From positions 8,990,001 through 9,054,000 of the forward strand of contig JANTQA010000033.1 of assembly GCA_027625915.1 (NCBI GenBank): 64,000 nucleotides of DNA, given 5' to 3'. Below, piece after piece: positions 11,351 to 21,090 of this stretch. The number at the start of each line of letters is the position of its first letter. The first letter of the stretch is position 1. The translations under genes were made by a program, and so were the position numbers. Source of the DNA: Anaeramoeba flamelloides. Lineage: Eukaryota > Metamonada > Anaeramoebidae. The notes below the pieces were generated by a model that saw only the letters and a list, made by a program, of their open reading frames with translations, searched no databases and was not told the DNA's origin.

Positions 11351-11430
11351 TTAGGTTTTTTTTAATTTTTGTAATAAACAGAAAATTTATTAAATTTTCG
11401 GTTTATTTCAAAAAGTAAAAAAAACCTAGG
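11351..11430. repeat. Modular hairpin, solitary copy
   Basis: A single 80-bp hairpin from TTAGGTTTTTTTTAATTTTT to AAAAAAAACCTAGG, matching the first module of array 1 (about 204-287). Here no LINE sequence is recognisable on either side, so the module can occur alone. Confidence 0.6.
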
Positions 11431-11879
11431 AAACTCTCAATAATTATCATCAGTAATTTTTTTTCTCTGTTTCAGTTTTATTAGACGAGTACAATGTTTT
11501 CATAACTATTTGTTATTATCTCATCAAAGTAAATATCTCCAAGTTGAGTTAATCTTTTATTTATTCTTACGTTTATTTGTAATTTTTTACCCGAAAAACG
11601 CCCTTTTTTCTAGACTAGATACATTTAAAAAAGTTGGTTATACTAACAACAATAAATACAATAGCCTCAAGATTTTAAAGTTCTGGAATTTTGATTATAT
11701 CGTGAATAAACTTTATTATTCAAGATGAAAGGGTATGGAAAGTAGTAGTTTTATCTAACTTTTTTTTTTCAATTTTATTTTTTCATAGTAGTGAAATGAT
11801 TAATTTATTTGCAAATTTTTATTTTATTGTAAGATAAATATTAACTTGGTCAGATCATATTATTCTAAAGTTATTAAAA

Positions 11880-12188
11880 AAACAAAAATGGTTATTGAGT
11901 AATAATATAAATTTCTATTGGAATTTTCTTGTCCCTTGAATTGTAGATCAAAATGAACTCTGTTGTAATTCATGATTGCCTTAAATAATTATATGTTTTT
12001 TTATTTTTAAGAAAATATATTGATTTATTAGTTTTAGTTCAAGGCAGATTATCAACTATCTTTTGATGTGTATTATTCTTCTAAACACTTGTTTGTTTTT
12101 TCAAAGGTAAATTATAAAAACTAATTGATCTTTGAAAAAAAAATATTTTTTTTTTTTTTCGGATACACCTTTGACTGGAAAAAGTTAA
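11880..12188 (+). repeat. MITE family C, partial copy C3
   Basis: Matches C5 over the blocks TTTCTATTGGAATTTT and GATTATCAACTATCTTTTG, and ends with ACACCTTTGACTGGAAAAAG then TTAA. The left limit is uncertain. Confidence 0.45.
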
Positions 12189-12193
12189 TTGTG

Positions 12194-12816
12194 TAACTCT
12201 TTTCCAGAATATCAAGTAACCCAACCAGTTAAAAATATAAAAAAAATAAAAATTCCATCATTAGTCCCATCTTTTAATAGAAAAAAAGTATCAAAACTCC
12301 ATTTCATCAAGAGAGTAACGAGAACAAAATGAAAATTTCAATTTTTTAAGAATTAATCAACATACAATTATTTATAAAAAAAGAGAAATAATAAACTTCA
12401 GGTTAGAGTTGATATGCCTAAAAGAAAGATCTGAACAAATATAAAGTTCTTCCAAAAAAAAAAATGTTTAAAAAAAATTATTTTAGGAATCATTCATTGA
12501 AATCTCAATGTAAATTTCACACTTTCTTTGAAATTTTAAAAATGTTATCAATAAATTTTTTTTAAACAGTAAATGTATTCATTAGAAGAAATTACAAAGC
12601 CTCAATTTTCTTAATATTAATTTGGAGTTTCGTAAATTTTTTTTTTCAAATTAACTTTTTAAAAAAAATAAAAAAAAAAAATAATTTGACTAACTAAGAA
12701 AAAATGATTTAAATCTAAAAATTGAAAATTTATTTTTGAAGAATACTGTATAAAACTCATAGAACATGTTCTATTTCTTTAATAAAACTGTGCTCCTTTG
12801 ACTGGAAATGAGTTTA
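12194..12816 (+). mobile_element. MITE-like repeat, copy C4
   Basis: About 620 bp with TA at both ends and inverted termini: TAACTCTTTTCCAG at the left and CTGGAAATGAGTTTA at the right. Its internal part matches C2 (7890-8272). It abuts C3 on the left and the stop region of the RCC1/BTB gene on the right. Confidence 0.6.
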
Positions 12817-14234
12817 TTATTTTAGATTTAATTTATATTTATTTTTCACTTTATTTAATTGATGATTAAAATTAGAATTATCGTTTAATTGATAATATTC
12901 AAATGCGTCTTCTAATTCTTCATAAATTAATTGCGGGTCATTATCTGCTGTCAGTAAAATTGATTTGTGTAAAAATAATTAATTAAAATTTGTAAACTTT
13001 CGAATGACTTGCCAGAGTAGTCATTGATTTGGTTTATATTTTTTTCTTTTTCATTTAAATTGTTAAACATCTCTCTAAATAATCCAGATCTAGCTAATAA
13101 AATAAATTTATGTACTGTGATTGATAAATATTTTTCTTCTTTTTGTACAATACTTTTAACTAAAATTTTAAAATCCTTTGAATCTTCATCTTTAGATAAT
13201 GTTTTTAAATCGTTTTGGAAGGTATTCTCGGGTGGGTAAATTAGATTTAAAGAATTGAATATTTTTTTAAGAATATTTTGGCTTGTAATTTCTTCAAAGT
13301 ATATCCATTTTAAAAATAAATAGATTTCTTTTTTTGTAAAATCATTTTGGATAAAGGTTTTTTCAATTTTTTCACTTTTTAATTTTGTTCTTGATTGGAT
13401 TAATATTTTAAAGATTGGGATTTCGAAACCTAATTTATTAAAATTTAATTTGGAATCACAATATTTTTTTGATTCAAATAATTTTTTAAAATCATCAATC
13501 AAACAATTTTGGAACCCCAAATAAAGAAAGGTTGAATAAGCACCACAAGCTATTCTTAATGTTTTTCCTAAATCAATGGTTGTAAAATATTCGGGTAACT
13601 CTATTTTATTAGGTTGAATCCATAATTTGGTATCTGAATTAGGAACATTATAATGAAGAAATCCCCAGCCGTATAATTCATTCTCGTCTGTTAAAATAAG
13701 AGATGTATTAGCACCTGTGGCCAATTGAATTGCTTTTTTATTTTTAAGACTCGCGATTTTGGTAAAGGTGTGCGTTTCCTCCCCTAACCCGCTTGGGTTT
13801 TTATCACCACAACTAAATGTTTCACCTTCTTTTGTTATTAAAACTGAGTGTGAACTGCAGGTTTTAATATCTAAAATATTTGATGTTTCAAATCCAGTTG
13901 TTAGAACTTTTGCTGGTAAACTTACTTTACCACGTCGGCCAATTCCTAATTTACCATAATCATTATCCCCACAAGCTAATAATACATTGTCACTTGTTGT
14001 GAAAAATAAGGACGAAGCATAATGTCCTCCAAAAATTCTTCTAACTTTATTCCTAATAAGAATTGGCCTTTGTTCATAATTATTTTTTCCATTTCCAAAT
14101 CTTCCTTTGAAAAAACATTTTATATTTTTTTTATTTTTTATTTGTGATATATTTGTTTTTTGAAGGTGGTGGTGGGTAAGTAAAGAATTAAAATAAGAAT
14201 TAAAAAGTAAACTCCAATCCAAAAATTTTAACAC
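12817..14234 (-). CDS. RCC1-repeat / tandem BTB protein, apparently frameshifted
   Basis: The main frame (14234 to 12951) encodes RCC1-type beta-propeller repeats: LLACGDNDYGKLGIGRRGK, TKEGETFSCGDKNPSGLG and LTDENELYGWGF. After the repeats come two BTB-like modules, one around EIPIFKILIQSRTKL and a clearer one with ITVHKFILLARSGLFREMF. Such proteins usually act as cullin-3 adaptors, or with small GTPases, in protists that have expanded families. Two signs suggest decay or homopolymer errors. No in-frame ATG exists at the 5' end, but an ATG at 14118 would join the frame (FFKGRFGNGK) if a run of six T had five. At the 3' end the frame stops after YFYTNQFY while the next frame continues as LTADNDPQLIYEELEDAFEY to a stop at 12817, the natural BTB tail. 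MITE B1 begins about 90 bases upstream of that ATG. Confidence 0.8.
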
Positions 14235-14742
14235 TCCAAAATTCGATTTGTGAAAAAAAAATCTTATTTATTCAATTCTTGAAGAAATACCAAATTAAAA
14301 CCATTTACTAATTGGAATGTTAATACTTGTTTATAAATTACAATACTTACAAAACAAAAAATAATAAATTTTCAATTTAAATAAATTATAGGTGTGTTAA
14401 AAATTTTGGAGATGGGTAAAAAAAAAATAAATTGGTAAATTTGTAAAAATTCTATTATGAATATTGATCGGTCAAAAGTTTAGATATCATTGAATAATTT
14501 TATTTAAGTTCTTCTATTTTGAACAACTCAACTTTACACATAATATCAATCTTGGAAAATAATTTTGATTGAAAGAAACAATTTGTGTAATTCAAAAAAT
14601 GAAATGAAAACAAAAACTAAAAGATGAAAAAATGATTTCCATATTTTACAAAATTGAAAATTATTTCCAATTTGAATGAAATTGTATTATTGTGATTGTT
14701 TGGACTGTTTTAAATGTGTGGAAATTTTTGAATTTTAGTTTA
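14208..14742. mobile_element. MITE family B, copy B1
   Basis: About 535 bp, TA-bounded. The left end is TAAACTCCAATCCAAAAATT, the right end GAAATTTTTGAATTTTAG then TTTA. A third copy of the terminal motif (GGTGTGTTAAAAATTTTGG, 14391-14409) lies inside, facing the left end. It aligns along its length with B2 and B3. This copy holds the uninterrupted TA site that carries a family A element in B3 (ACACATAATATCAAT here). Confidence 0.8.
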
Positions 14743-15435
14743 GATAATGAAAACGTATTATTATATAATTTAATAGAGATTTGTTAAACATTTTATTTCT
14801 AATTTTTAATAAGAATTTTAAAAAATAAATTTTAATTCGTTTTGTTGAAATTTAAGGTTTATCCAGGTTATTTATTTTATGAATATTAACTATTTTCCAA
14901 ATTTTATAATTTCTCTTATTTCTAAATAATCTTATATTGATTGTTTCTTGAAAATTTTTTTTTTTTTTATTTTTAGCTGGGCTCATTCAAGTAAAATGGG
15001 AAGTGTGTATGTGTGTTTCTAAAAAAGAACAATAAAATGGTGTACTCCTAAGGAAATGATATCATGAATTTAAAAATATTTGTTTGAAATAATCTACAAA
15101 AATCAATCAACTCAAGTAAAATTATTTGGGATACTCACTACCTCTCAGAAGCATAATAACCGAATTTTTATTTAAATAAAAAACTGATAATTAAATATAA
15201 AAAATAAATTAAAAATAATTTAAATTATTAAATTTTTCAAATTGTTTTTAAAGTTGAAATTTTAACTATAATATTTGATACTTGTGTATTCTTCAAAATA
15301 ACAAAAATATTATTTTATTTTTCTATCAAGGATTTATTTTGAAAAATATTTTATCGGGTTTCTTTTACATATTAAAAAAAAAAAATAAATGTACAGAAAG
15401 GTTTAATTTTAAAGGGGTATTTTGAGTATAAAAGA
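14743..15435. other. Intergenic, AT-rich
   Basis: No supportable feature. A slightly less AT-rich patch at about 14980-15060 has no long frame. Confidence 0.5.
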
Positions 15436-15897
15436 AAAAATCCGGATTTTTTTTTTTTATTATTTTGTTAGAGGAAATCAATTTCCTCTTACAGCCGTTA
15501 GGTTTTCCAGAATTAAAAGAATAAAGTAAAATCAAATAGATTTTACTTTATTCTTTTTAATTCTGGAAAACCGCCGTTAGCTTTTTTTTTATTTGAGAAA
15601 TATAAAGAAAATTTCAACAAATTTTCTGTTTATTTCTTAAATTAAAAAAAAGCTCGGCACTTGACGGCACTTGACGGCACTTTTCCTAATTTCTAAATTT
15701 TTGTTTAGAAATTTTAACAGAGAATCATAATTTTCTTTATCATTAACCAATGATAAGATGAATAATGAATTTTTATTTTGAATAATATCAAAGATATTAT
15801 TCTTATTATTTTTATTTATTTGTATTAATTCTTTAATCCAGATTTTTCGATTTTTTTCATAGAACGGGCAATTCCATAAAATAAAAATCCGGATTTT
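15436..15897 (-). mobile_element. LINE 3' fragment, copy 3, with 15-bp target duplication
   Basis: A 5'-truncated LINE insertion read on the minus strand. The exact 15-mer AAAAATCCGGATTTT occurs at 15436-15450 and again at 15883-15897, a clean target-site duplication. Inside, the minus strand starts at the zinc-knuckle (FILWNCPFYEKNRKIWI), continues through KELIQINKNN to LNKNLEIRK, then passes into hairpin array 4 and an A-rich tail (T-rich on the plus strand at 15451-15466). This is the signature of target-primed reverse transcription. Confidence 0.85.
15467..15680. repeat. Modular hairpin array 4, inside LINE copy 3
   Basis: Three hairpins in a row, each headed by GTTAG: a 21-bp mini-hairpin at 15471-15491 (AGAGGAAA/TTTCCTCTT), a near-perfect one at 15501-15572 with about 33-bp arms (GGTTTTCCAGAATTAAAAG / TTTAATTCTGGAAAACC), and one at 15580-15652. 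A 10-bp tandem (CGGCACTTGA repeated, ending CGGCAC) follows at 15655-15680. It occupies the LINE 3' end between the last recognisable codons and the tail. Confidence 0.75.
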
Positions 15898-15965
15898 GAA
15901 ATTCATTTTTTTTTTCAAAGTCTTTTTTTAAATATGAAAAAATAGTAATCTATGTTACGAACCAA

Positions 15966-16313
15966 ATGGTTCAAATGTTCAGAGAATTAAAAAGGGGTGT
16001 TATTAATGGGAAAAAATTCATCATTGCAAGATTTACGAAAGTAAGAATTTTTCGAGCATAATAAAACACAAGTTGTAATTTTTTCAAAAAGAAAAGAAAA
16101 GGAAAAAATAAATTTTAGTTCATAAATGAAAAATTAAAGAACAAATTTTTTTTTATTGGAAATTGGATTGAATGACACGAATGTATTAAGCAACTAGAGG
16201 CCTTGCAATTAAACAAAAATCCAAAGCAATTACGTATCAAAAATCAATCGAAAAAAATAAAAGAACAAAAGTGTGGAAAAATAATATTTTTTATTATCAG
16301 GCTCAATATCTAA
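15966..16313 (+). CDS. Tentative two-exon small gene, product unknown
   Basis: Exon 1 (15966-16040) starts with ATG and reads MVQMFRELKRGVINGKKFII then ARFTK, followed by a GTAAGAATTT donor in phase 0. An acceptor ATTAAG at 16185-16190 opens exon 2 (16191-16313), QLEALQLNKNPKQLRIKNQS then KKIKEQK, ending at TAA. The joined product would be 65 residues, basic and helical. Base composition in both exons is richer in C and G than the flanks. The last 13 residues look like translated AT-rich filler, so a further intron is possible. I do not recognise the protein. Confidence 0.3.
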
Positions 16314-19300
16314 TTTACTTGGAATTTCAAGGGTTTATTATTCCATTCCAAGTAACTTTTGTTTTTTCATTGAGATCTTTCAATGAAATTGTTTTTTTTA
16401 TTTGTTTTTATTTTTTTCCAAATTTTTTTTGGATTAAAATTGAAAAAGAACTTTCCAAAAAAGTGAAAATAAAAAAAAATGTAAAAATCCGGAGTTTTTG
16501 TTTTTAAACCGACATTCGTGCTTTAAATTTAATTTTTTTAAGTAAATAATTTTATTTTTTAAAGATCAAGGAACTTTAATCTAATTGCTTAAAATAAAAT
16601 TTTTTAATCTTCTCAAAATAAAAAATTGGATTAATTTTCATTTGTTGTAACAATCAAGTATTTTTGGATAAAAAAATGTCTTTTATAAAGTATGAAAAAG
16701 AAATATTTTACCTCTATTAAAAATCTTATTAGAAAATAATTTTAATTTGAAATCATAAAAATATAAAATCTCGTATTTTACTCTAATTTGAAATTTTATC
16801 ATTTGAATAAACCTTATATAACGACTTTTAGAATAAATAAAACACCAAAGTAACTGGATTGATTAATGAGAAATAAAAATAAAATAGTTATCAAAATTTG
16901 AGATCAGAGCTTCTGTGATTTGATTTTTAAAAAAGTATGAAAATATGTCTTTCGCTACAATTTCGGTATTTTTTATTTTTTTGAATTTCCAGTAATTGGT
17001 GAAATCACAATTTTATCAAAAATAAAATAAGGAATCTAACGACTACTTTTTGGATTTATCAAATAGTCTCAACGCCTTTATATCCAGTATCATTTAAAAT
17101 GAGAAAACTCAGGATCTTCAAAATATTCTCCAATTAGGATCAAAAAAGCATTTTTTGTAATTTTATTTAATGAAAAATTTATTCAGAAAGATTTTTGAGA
17201 TACATAAACTCGGACACCTTGCTAAGAAACGAAAAAATGAAAAAGAAAAATAACCCAACTTTTCGAACTTGAAAAAATGACAATCATTTCAAACATTTTC
17301 AATAAACAACTCTAACTTTAAAATATCACATTTTCTATGATTTTTGATCGTTGAATTAATATGGATTGTTCTGTGTATCCATAAATCTGATTAATACCAA
17401 CAAAAGAGTTGTGGTTTTCTCTTAATTTTTTAGATTTTGATTCATTTTTTTTTTTTCAAAAGATGAAGTTTACACAACTCTTTTGTGATGGTAGTATTTA
17501 CTCAATTTGATTTTTGAACAGAAGTGATACTTACAAACATACAAAACATCTTTTTTATTTTTATATGATATTTTTTTTTGTTTGTCTTGTTTCTCTCAAA
17601 AAATATTTCTTAGTATCAAGATAAATTATGTTCTGAGGTTGTGTGGGAAAGCTTTTTAGGAATTTTGCATACAATGATCTAATTGAAATTATATTTGTAA
17701 AAATTAGTCAGTTTTTGTAAATTAAAAAAATAATTGTGTCAGTTGAGAGAAAAAAAAAATTGATCTTTTTGGAAAATGGAAATTTTGGAGAATTCAGTAT
17801 ATTACTAAATCCGGCTCTCATGTCTTATTATCAAAATATATCTTTGTAGGAAATAACAAAGGATTAGTCCTCAAAAAATACAAATCTCCGACATTTTGGC
17901 CGATTAGAACAACTTTTAAAATCTTCTTAATTTACTTCCTATAACTTTAAAAATGGTTAAAAAATTCTAGAAAAGGTGCCAGGGTTATAAAAATTGTTCT
18001 AAAGGGAAATTTTCTCAAAAAGTTGATTTTTTCCTGTTCCTCTTTTTCATTTTTTGATATCACAGAAACAAGTAAAGAAAATTTTAGGGAAAACATTTCA
18101 TTTTTTACTTCTTAGATCTAACTTGACAAAATTTTGTGAGATTTACCAACAACCTAAATACTGGTTAGAGCACACACAAACCGATTTTCAATTTGAAACA
18201 TAGTTCTTAAGGGAGTAGTATTTTTAAAAAAATAAATCAAATCTTGTTAAGATCAAATAAAAATTTTTTTTGTAATTTGTGTTTCGACTTATAAAAGGGA
18301 TGAGTTAGCCTCATTTAAACAATTTATTAATTTGAGTATATTTTTTGAAATCCAAAATTTGCATGTTTCCAATAAAAAACGAAACAAAGTAACAACGTTT
18401 TTTTATTAACAATTAAGTTAATTCTTGAAAATGGTTAAACATATTTTTCGTTTTATGTTGGAGAGTACTTGATTTTGGAAAGAAAGCCTTTTTATTTTGT
18501 TTTATTATTTTTCATAATTAATATTTCAATTCAAATCTCGGTAATTAAACTAAGTGGGGTATAGGTGTTTAAATAAATGAATATTTGATAGAATTTTAAA
18601 AAATGTTTCTCAAGGAAATTGAGCTCTATTAAGCAAAAATTTTTTATTCTTTCAAAATTTCAAAAAGTTGTTTTCTAATTAGGAAAAAATTTAAAAAAAA
18701 TTAAAAAAAAATCCTTCAAATTTCTTTAACAAATTTTTATGTCTTATTCACAAGATTCACGATAACAATTTAAATAATTTTTGTAGAAGAAAAAAAATTG
18801 ATTTTGAATTTTGAGGATAAAAGTACCTAATTCCTAAATATCATCTAAATAAAATTTTTATTTGAAAAAATCAAATTTCATCTTGGAACAAAAACAAAAT
18901 TTCTAAGAAAAATTTTTAAATGGCTTTCAAACTTTAATGGTTATAATTATTCTTCTTAAGATAAATACAAATATTTTTCAATATGTTGAATAAACCATAT
19001 TTTTTTGGTGAACCAAAAAGAATTATCTCAAAAAAAAACACAAATTCTTTAAATTAATATTCCTGACAACAAAGACTTGGTGTTGTATAGCAATGATGGA
19101 AACGTTAATAAATAGGGTAAAAACATGTTATAATGTTTGGAATAAAATGAATTTAATAGATTTCTTTTTCAGAAAAATGGAAAAAAAAAATTGATCTAAC
19201 AAAAAAAAAATTTCTTTGTCGGGTTTCTTTACCGATCAAATTTTTTTGACACTTGGGCTTATCAACATTTGTAAGTCGAGAATATCACCAATAAAATATT

Positions 19301-19401
19301 TTAAAATTTTAGACAGTAGGTTGTCGAAGAATACTGATCCCTTAAAAAACATTTTTGAGAATTAATCAAAATCTCAAATCAAAGAAAACAAAAAAAAATA
19401 T
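16314..19401. other. Gene-poor AT-rich stretch
   Basis: No frame, RNA gene or repeat family that I can support. If the RCC1-like exon at 19402-19950 continues, later exons would have to lie here; a minus-strand open stretch of about 34 codons ending near 19251 (FFDNLLSKILKYFIGDILD) is one candidate. Confidence 0.45.
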
Positions 19402-19950
19402 TCAAACAATTTTACCTTCAAAATTCCATCCATTAGCATAAAGTTTGTCACCATTGCAAATATAATAAACAACAAAGCTACCAGTGTTCATTGAGTCGAC
19501 TGTTAAATTGTTATCCTCAAAAAAAGTTACTGGCCTTAATTGAAAGTCGCCATTTTCAAAACCTTTAATTGGTACTTCCTGATATTCGTTTCGATTACAC
19601 AAAGAATAAATTTTACCAGATTGGGTACAAATAAGGTAAGTTTGATAAGTAGAATAAATGTCTTTGATCTGTTCGTTATTTGGTATTGTAAATTCTCTAA
19701 CTGGTTTGTGTTCTTTTTCTTTTTCTTTTTCATTTATCTCTTCTTCTTGATTGGACTTTGATAGGTACAATTCAAGTTTGTTGTTACATTTCCAAACAAG
19801 AAAATTTTCATCACTTCCTGAAACGATCTTTTTGATTCGCTGAATTTTTGTTAAAGGTGAATAATAAGGTAAGTCCGATTCTTCTTTGAGGAGATCTAAA
19901 AGAAAATTGTATTGTTTATTTCCTTGAATATAAAGGTGTGTTGACTTCAT
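19402..19950 (-). CDS. RCC1-like protein, N-terminal exon or truncated gene
   Basis: It begins at a good ATG (19950) with MKSTHLYIQGNKQYNFLLDL. Beta-propeller blades of RCC1 type follow: YLICTQSGKIYSLCNRNEYQ and YICNGDKLYANGWNFEG. A short KEKEKEKE run lies near residue 75. The frame ends four codons after WNFEG, where a blade would normally continue as G-x-L-G. The sequence there is GAAG followed by GTAAAATTG, a plausible intron donor at 19415, so this may be exon 1 of a longer gene; alternatively the gene is truncated. A full RCC1 propeller needs about seven blades and only two or three are present. The rest is not evident within 1 kb downstream. Confidence 0.6.
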   Translation of the reverse strand: MKSTHLYIQGNKQYNFLLDLLKEESDLPYYSPLTKIQRIKKIVSGSDENFLVWKCNNKLELYLSKSNQEEEINEKEKEKEHKPVREFTIPNNEQIKDIYSTYQTYLICTQSGKIYSLCNRNEYQEVPIKGFENGDFQLRPVTFFEDNNLTVDSMNTGSFVVYYICNGDKLYANGWNFEGKIV

Positions 19951-20496
19951 TTCTATTTATTGATTTTATGAAACACAAAAAAAAATTATTTTGTTGTGAA
20001 TAAGAGAAAAATAAAAAATGGAATTAGGTAATCTCAGGATTTTTCGATCAGTAATACTGATTTGGTGTTGTATTTTAGCTTTGATTAGTTTAACTAGATT
20101 GAAAAGTGTAAAAATGATCAATGTTTGGGAAAAAATGAAAGCGGAAATAAGTTCAATATGATTTTTTAGGCACTTCGATGAGTAGTCTCGGAAATGTACC
20201 CAAATCTTTCCTCATTTTTTGTCTTTAGAATACTAATATTTTCTAATTAAAATAAGACAATTTTTTGTTCATATTCGCTAAATTTTTTTCAAATATAATA
20301 GTCTGAAGAAAATCCAAAGATCTTTACAAAATTGTTTAGGAATGATATTTTTAGACATTTACTTAAACTACCATAGTGAACTCTAAGACAAAATTTTTAC
20401 TCTCTTAATTTGGTTGTAACATTAATAATTAATATATAGTAGGTATCAAAATACCTGACAAGAATTTTAATTGTGAATTATTGCAAAATTGATTTC
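19951..20496. other. Intergenic
   Basis: 5' flank of the RCC1-like exon. Nothing further supportable. Confidence 0.5.
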
Positions 20497-20965
20497 TACT
20501 GTGATCAAAAGTGTGTATGCACAAAGTGTATAATCATGTGTTTCAAAATATAACCCTTCCTTTTTTTCTTCTTGTTCGAATGCAAATCCAATTTACTACC
20601 CAAAAGTACAATTAATTTCAAATCAATTTTGAAAGTAAACCCCTTTATATTTTTAGTAAAATTTAAATTATTATTGTAAATAGTTGAAAAGTTTTGGTAA
20701 TTTTCTCAATTTTTTTTTGAAATTTTTCGTTTGTTTTTTAATTAAAAGTTTTCTCTATTGTTTGAGATAATTTTTCTTTTTGGATCCATAATTTTTAGAT
20801 TTTTTTTAGAAGAATAGAACTTTAAAAAACCAACATCATATTTTGTTAGGGTTTATTGTTGGTTTATTTGATCGGTTGAGGAATATGTCTTCTATAACAA
20901 AATAAGACTCTTTTTATTTTGAAACACTCATTAAATTTTTTTGTAAGCTTTTTTTGACTACAGTA
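20497..20965 (-). mobile_element. MITE family D, copy D2 (reverse)
   Basis: About 470 bp, TA-bounded, inverted relative to D1: left CTGTGATCAAAAGTGTGTAT, right TTTTTGACTACAG. The internal block GTTTATTGTTGGTTTATTTG matches D5 and the reverse of D1 and D3. Confidence 0.75.
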
Positions 20966-21014
20966 ATATCTTTTATTTTCAATCAAATCCTTTTTATAAA
21001 GAACCAAATTTGTT

Positions 21015-21090
21015 ATGGGCATAGTAATAAACCTACCTAAGGTTTATTAAAGTGTGTTATCTATAGAATACTCTTTTAATTGTATGATAA
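21015..21090 (+). repeat. Short dispersed repeat E, copy 2
   Basis: Matches about 970-1050 (GTAATAAACCTACCTAAGG here, then AAAGTGTGTTAT). It keeps the same orientation as copy 1 although the neighbouring D element is inverted. Confidence 0.45.
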
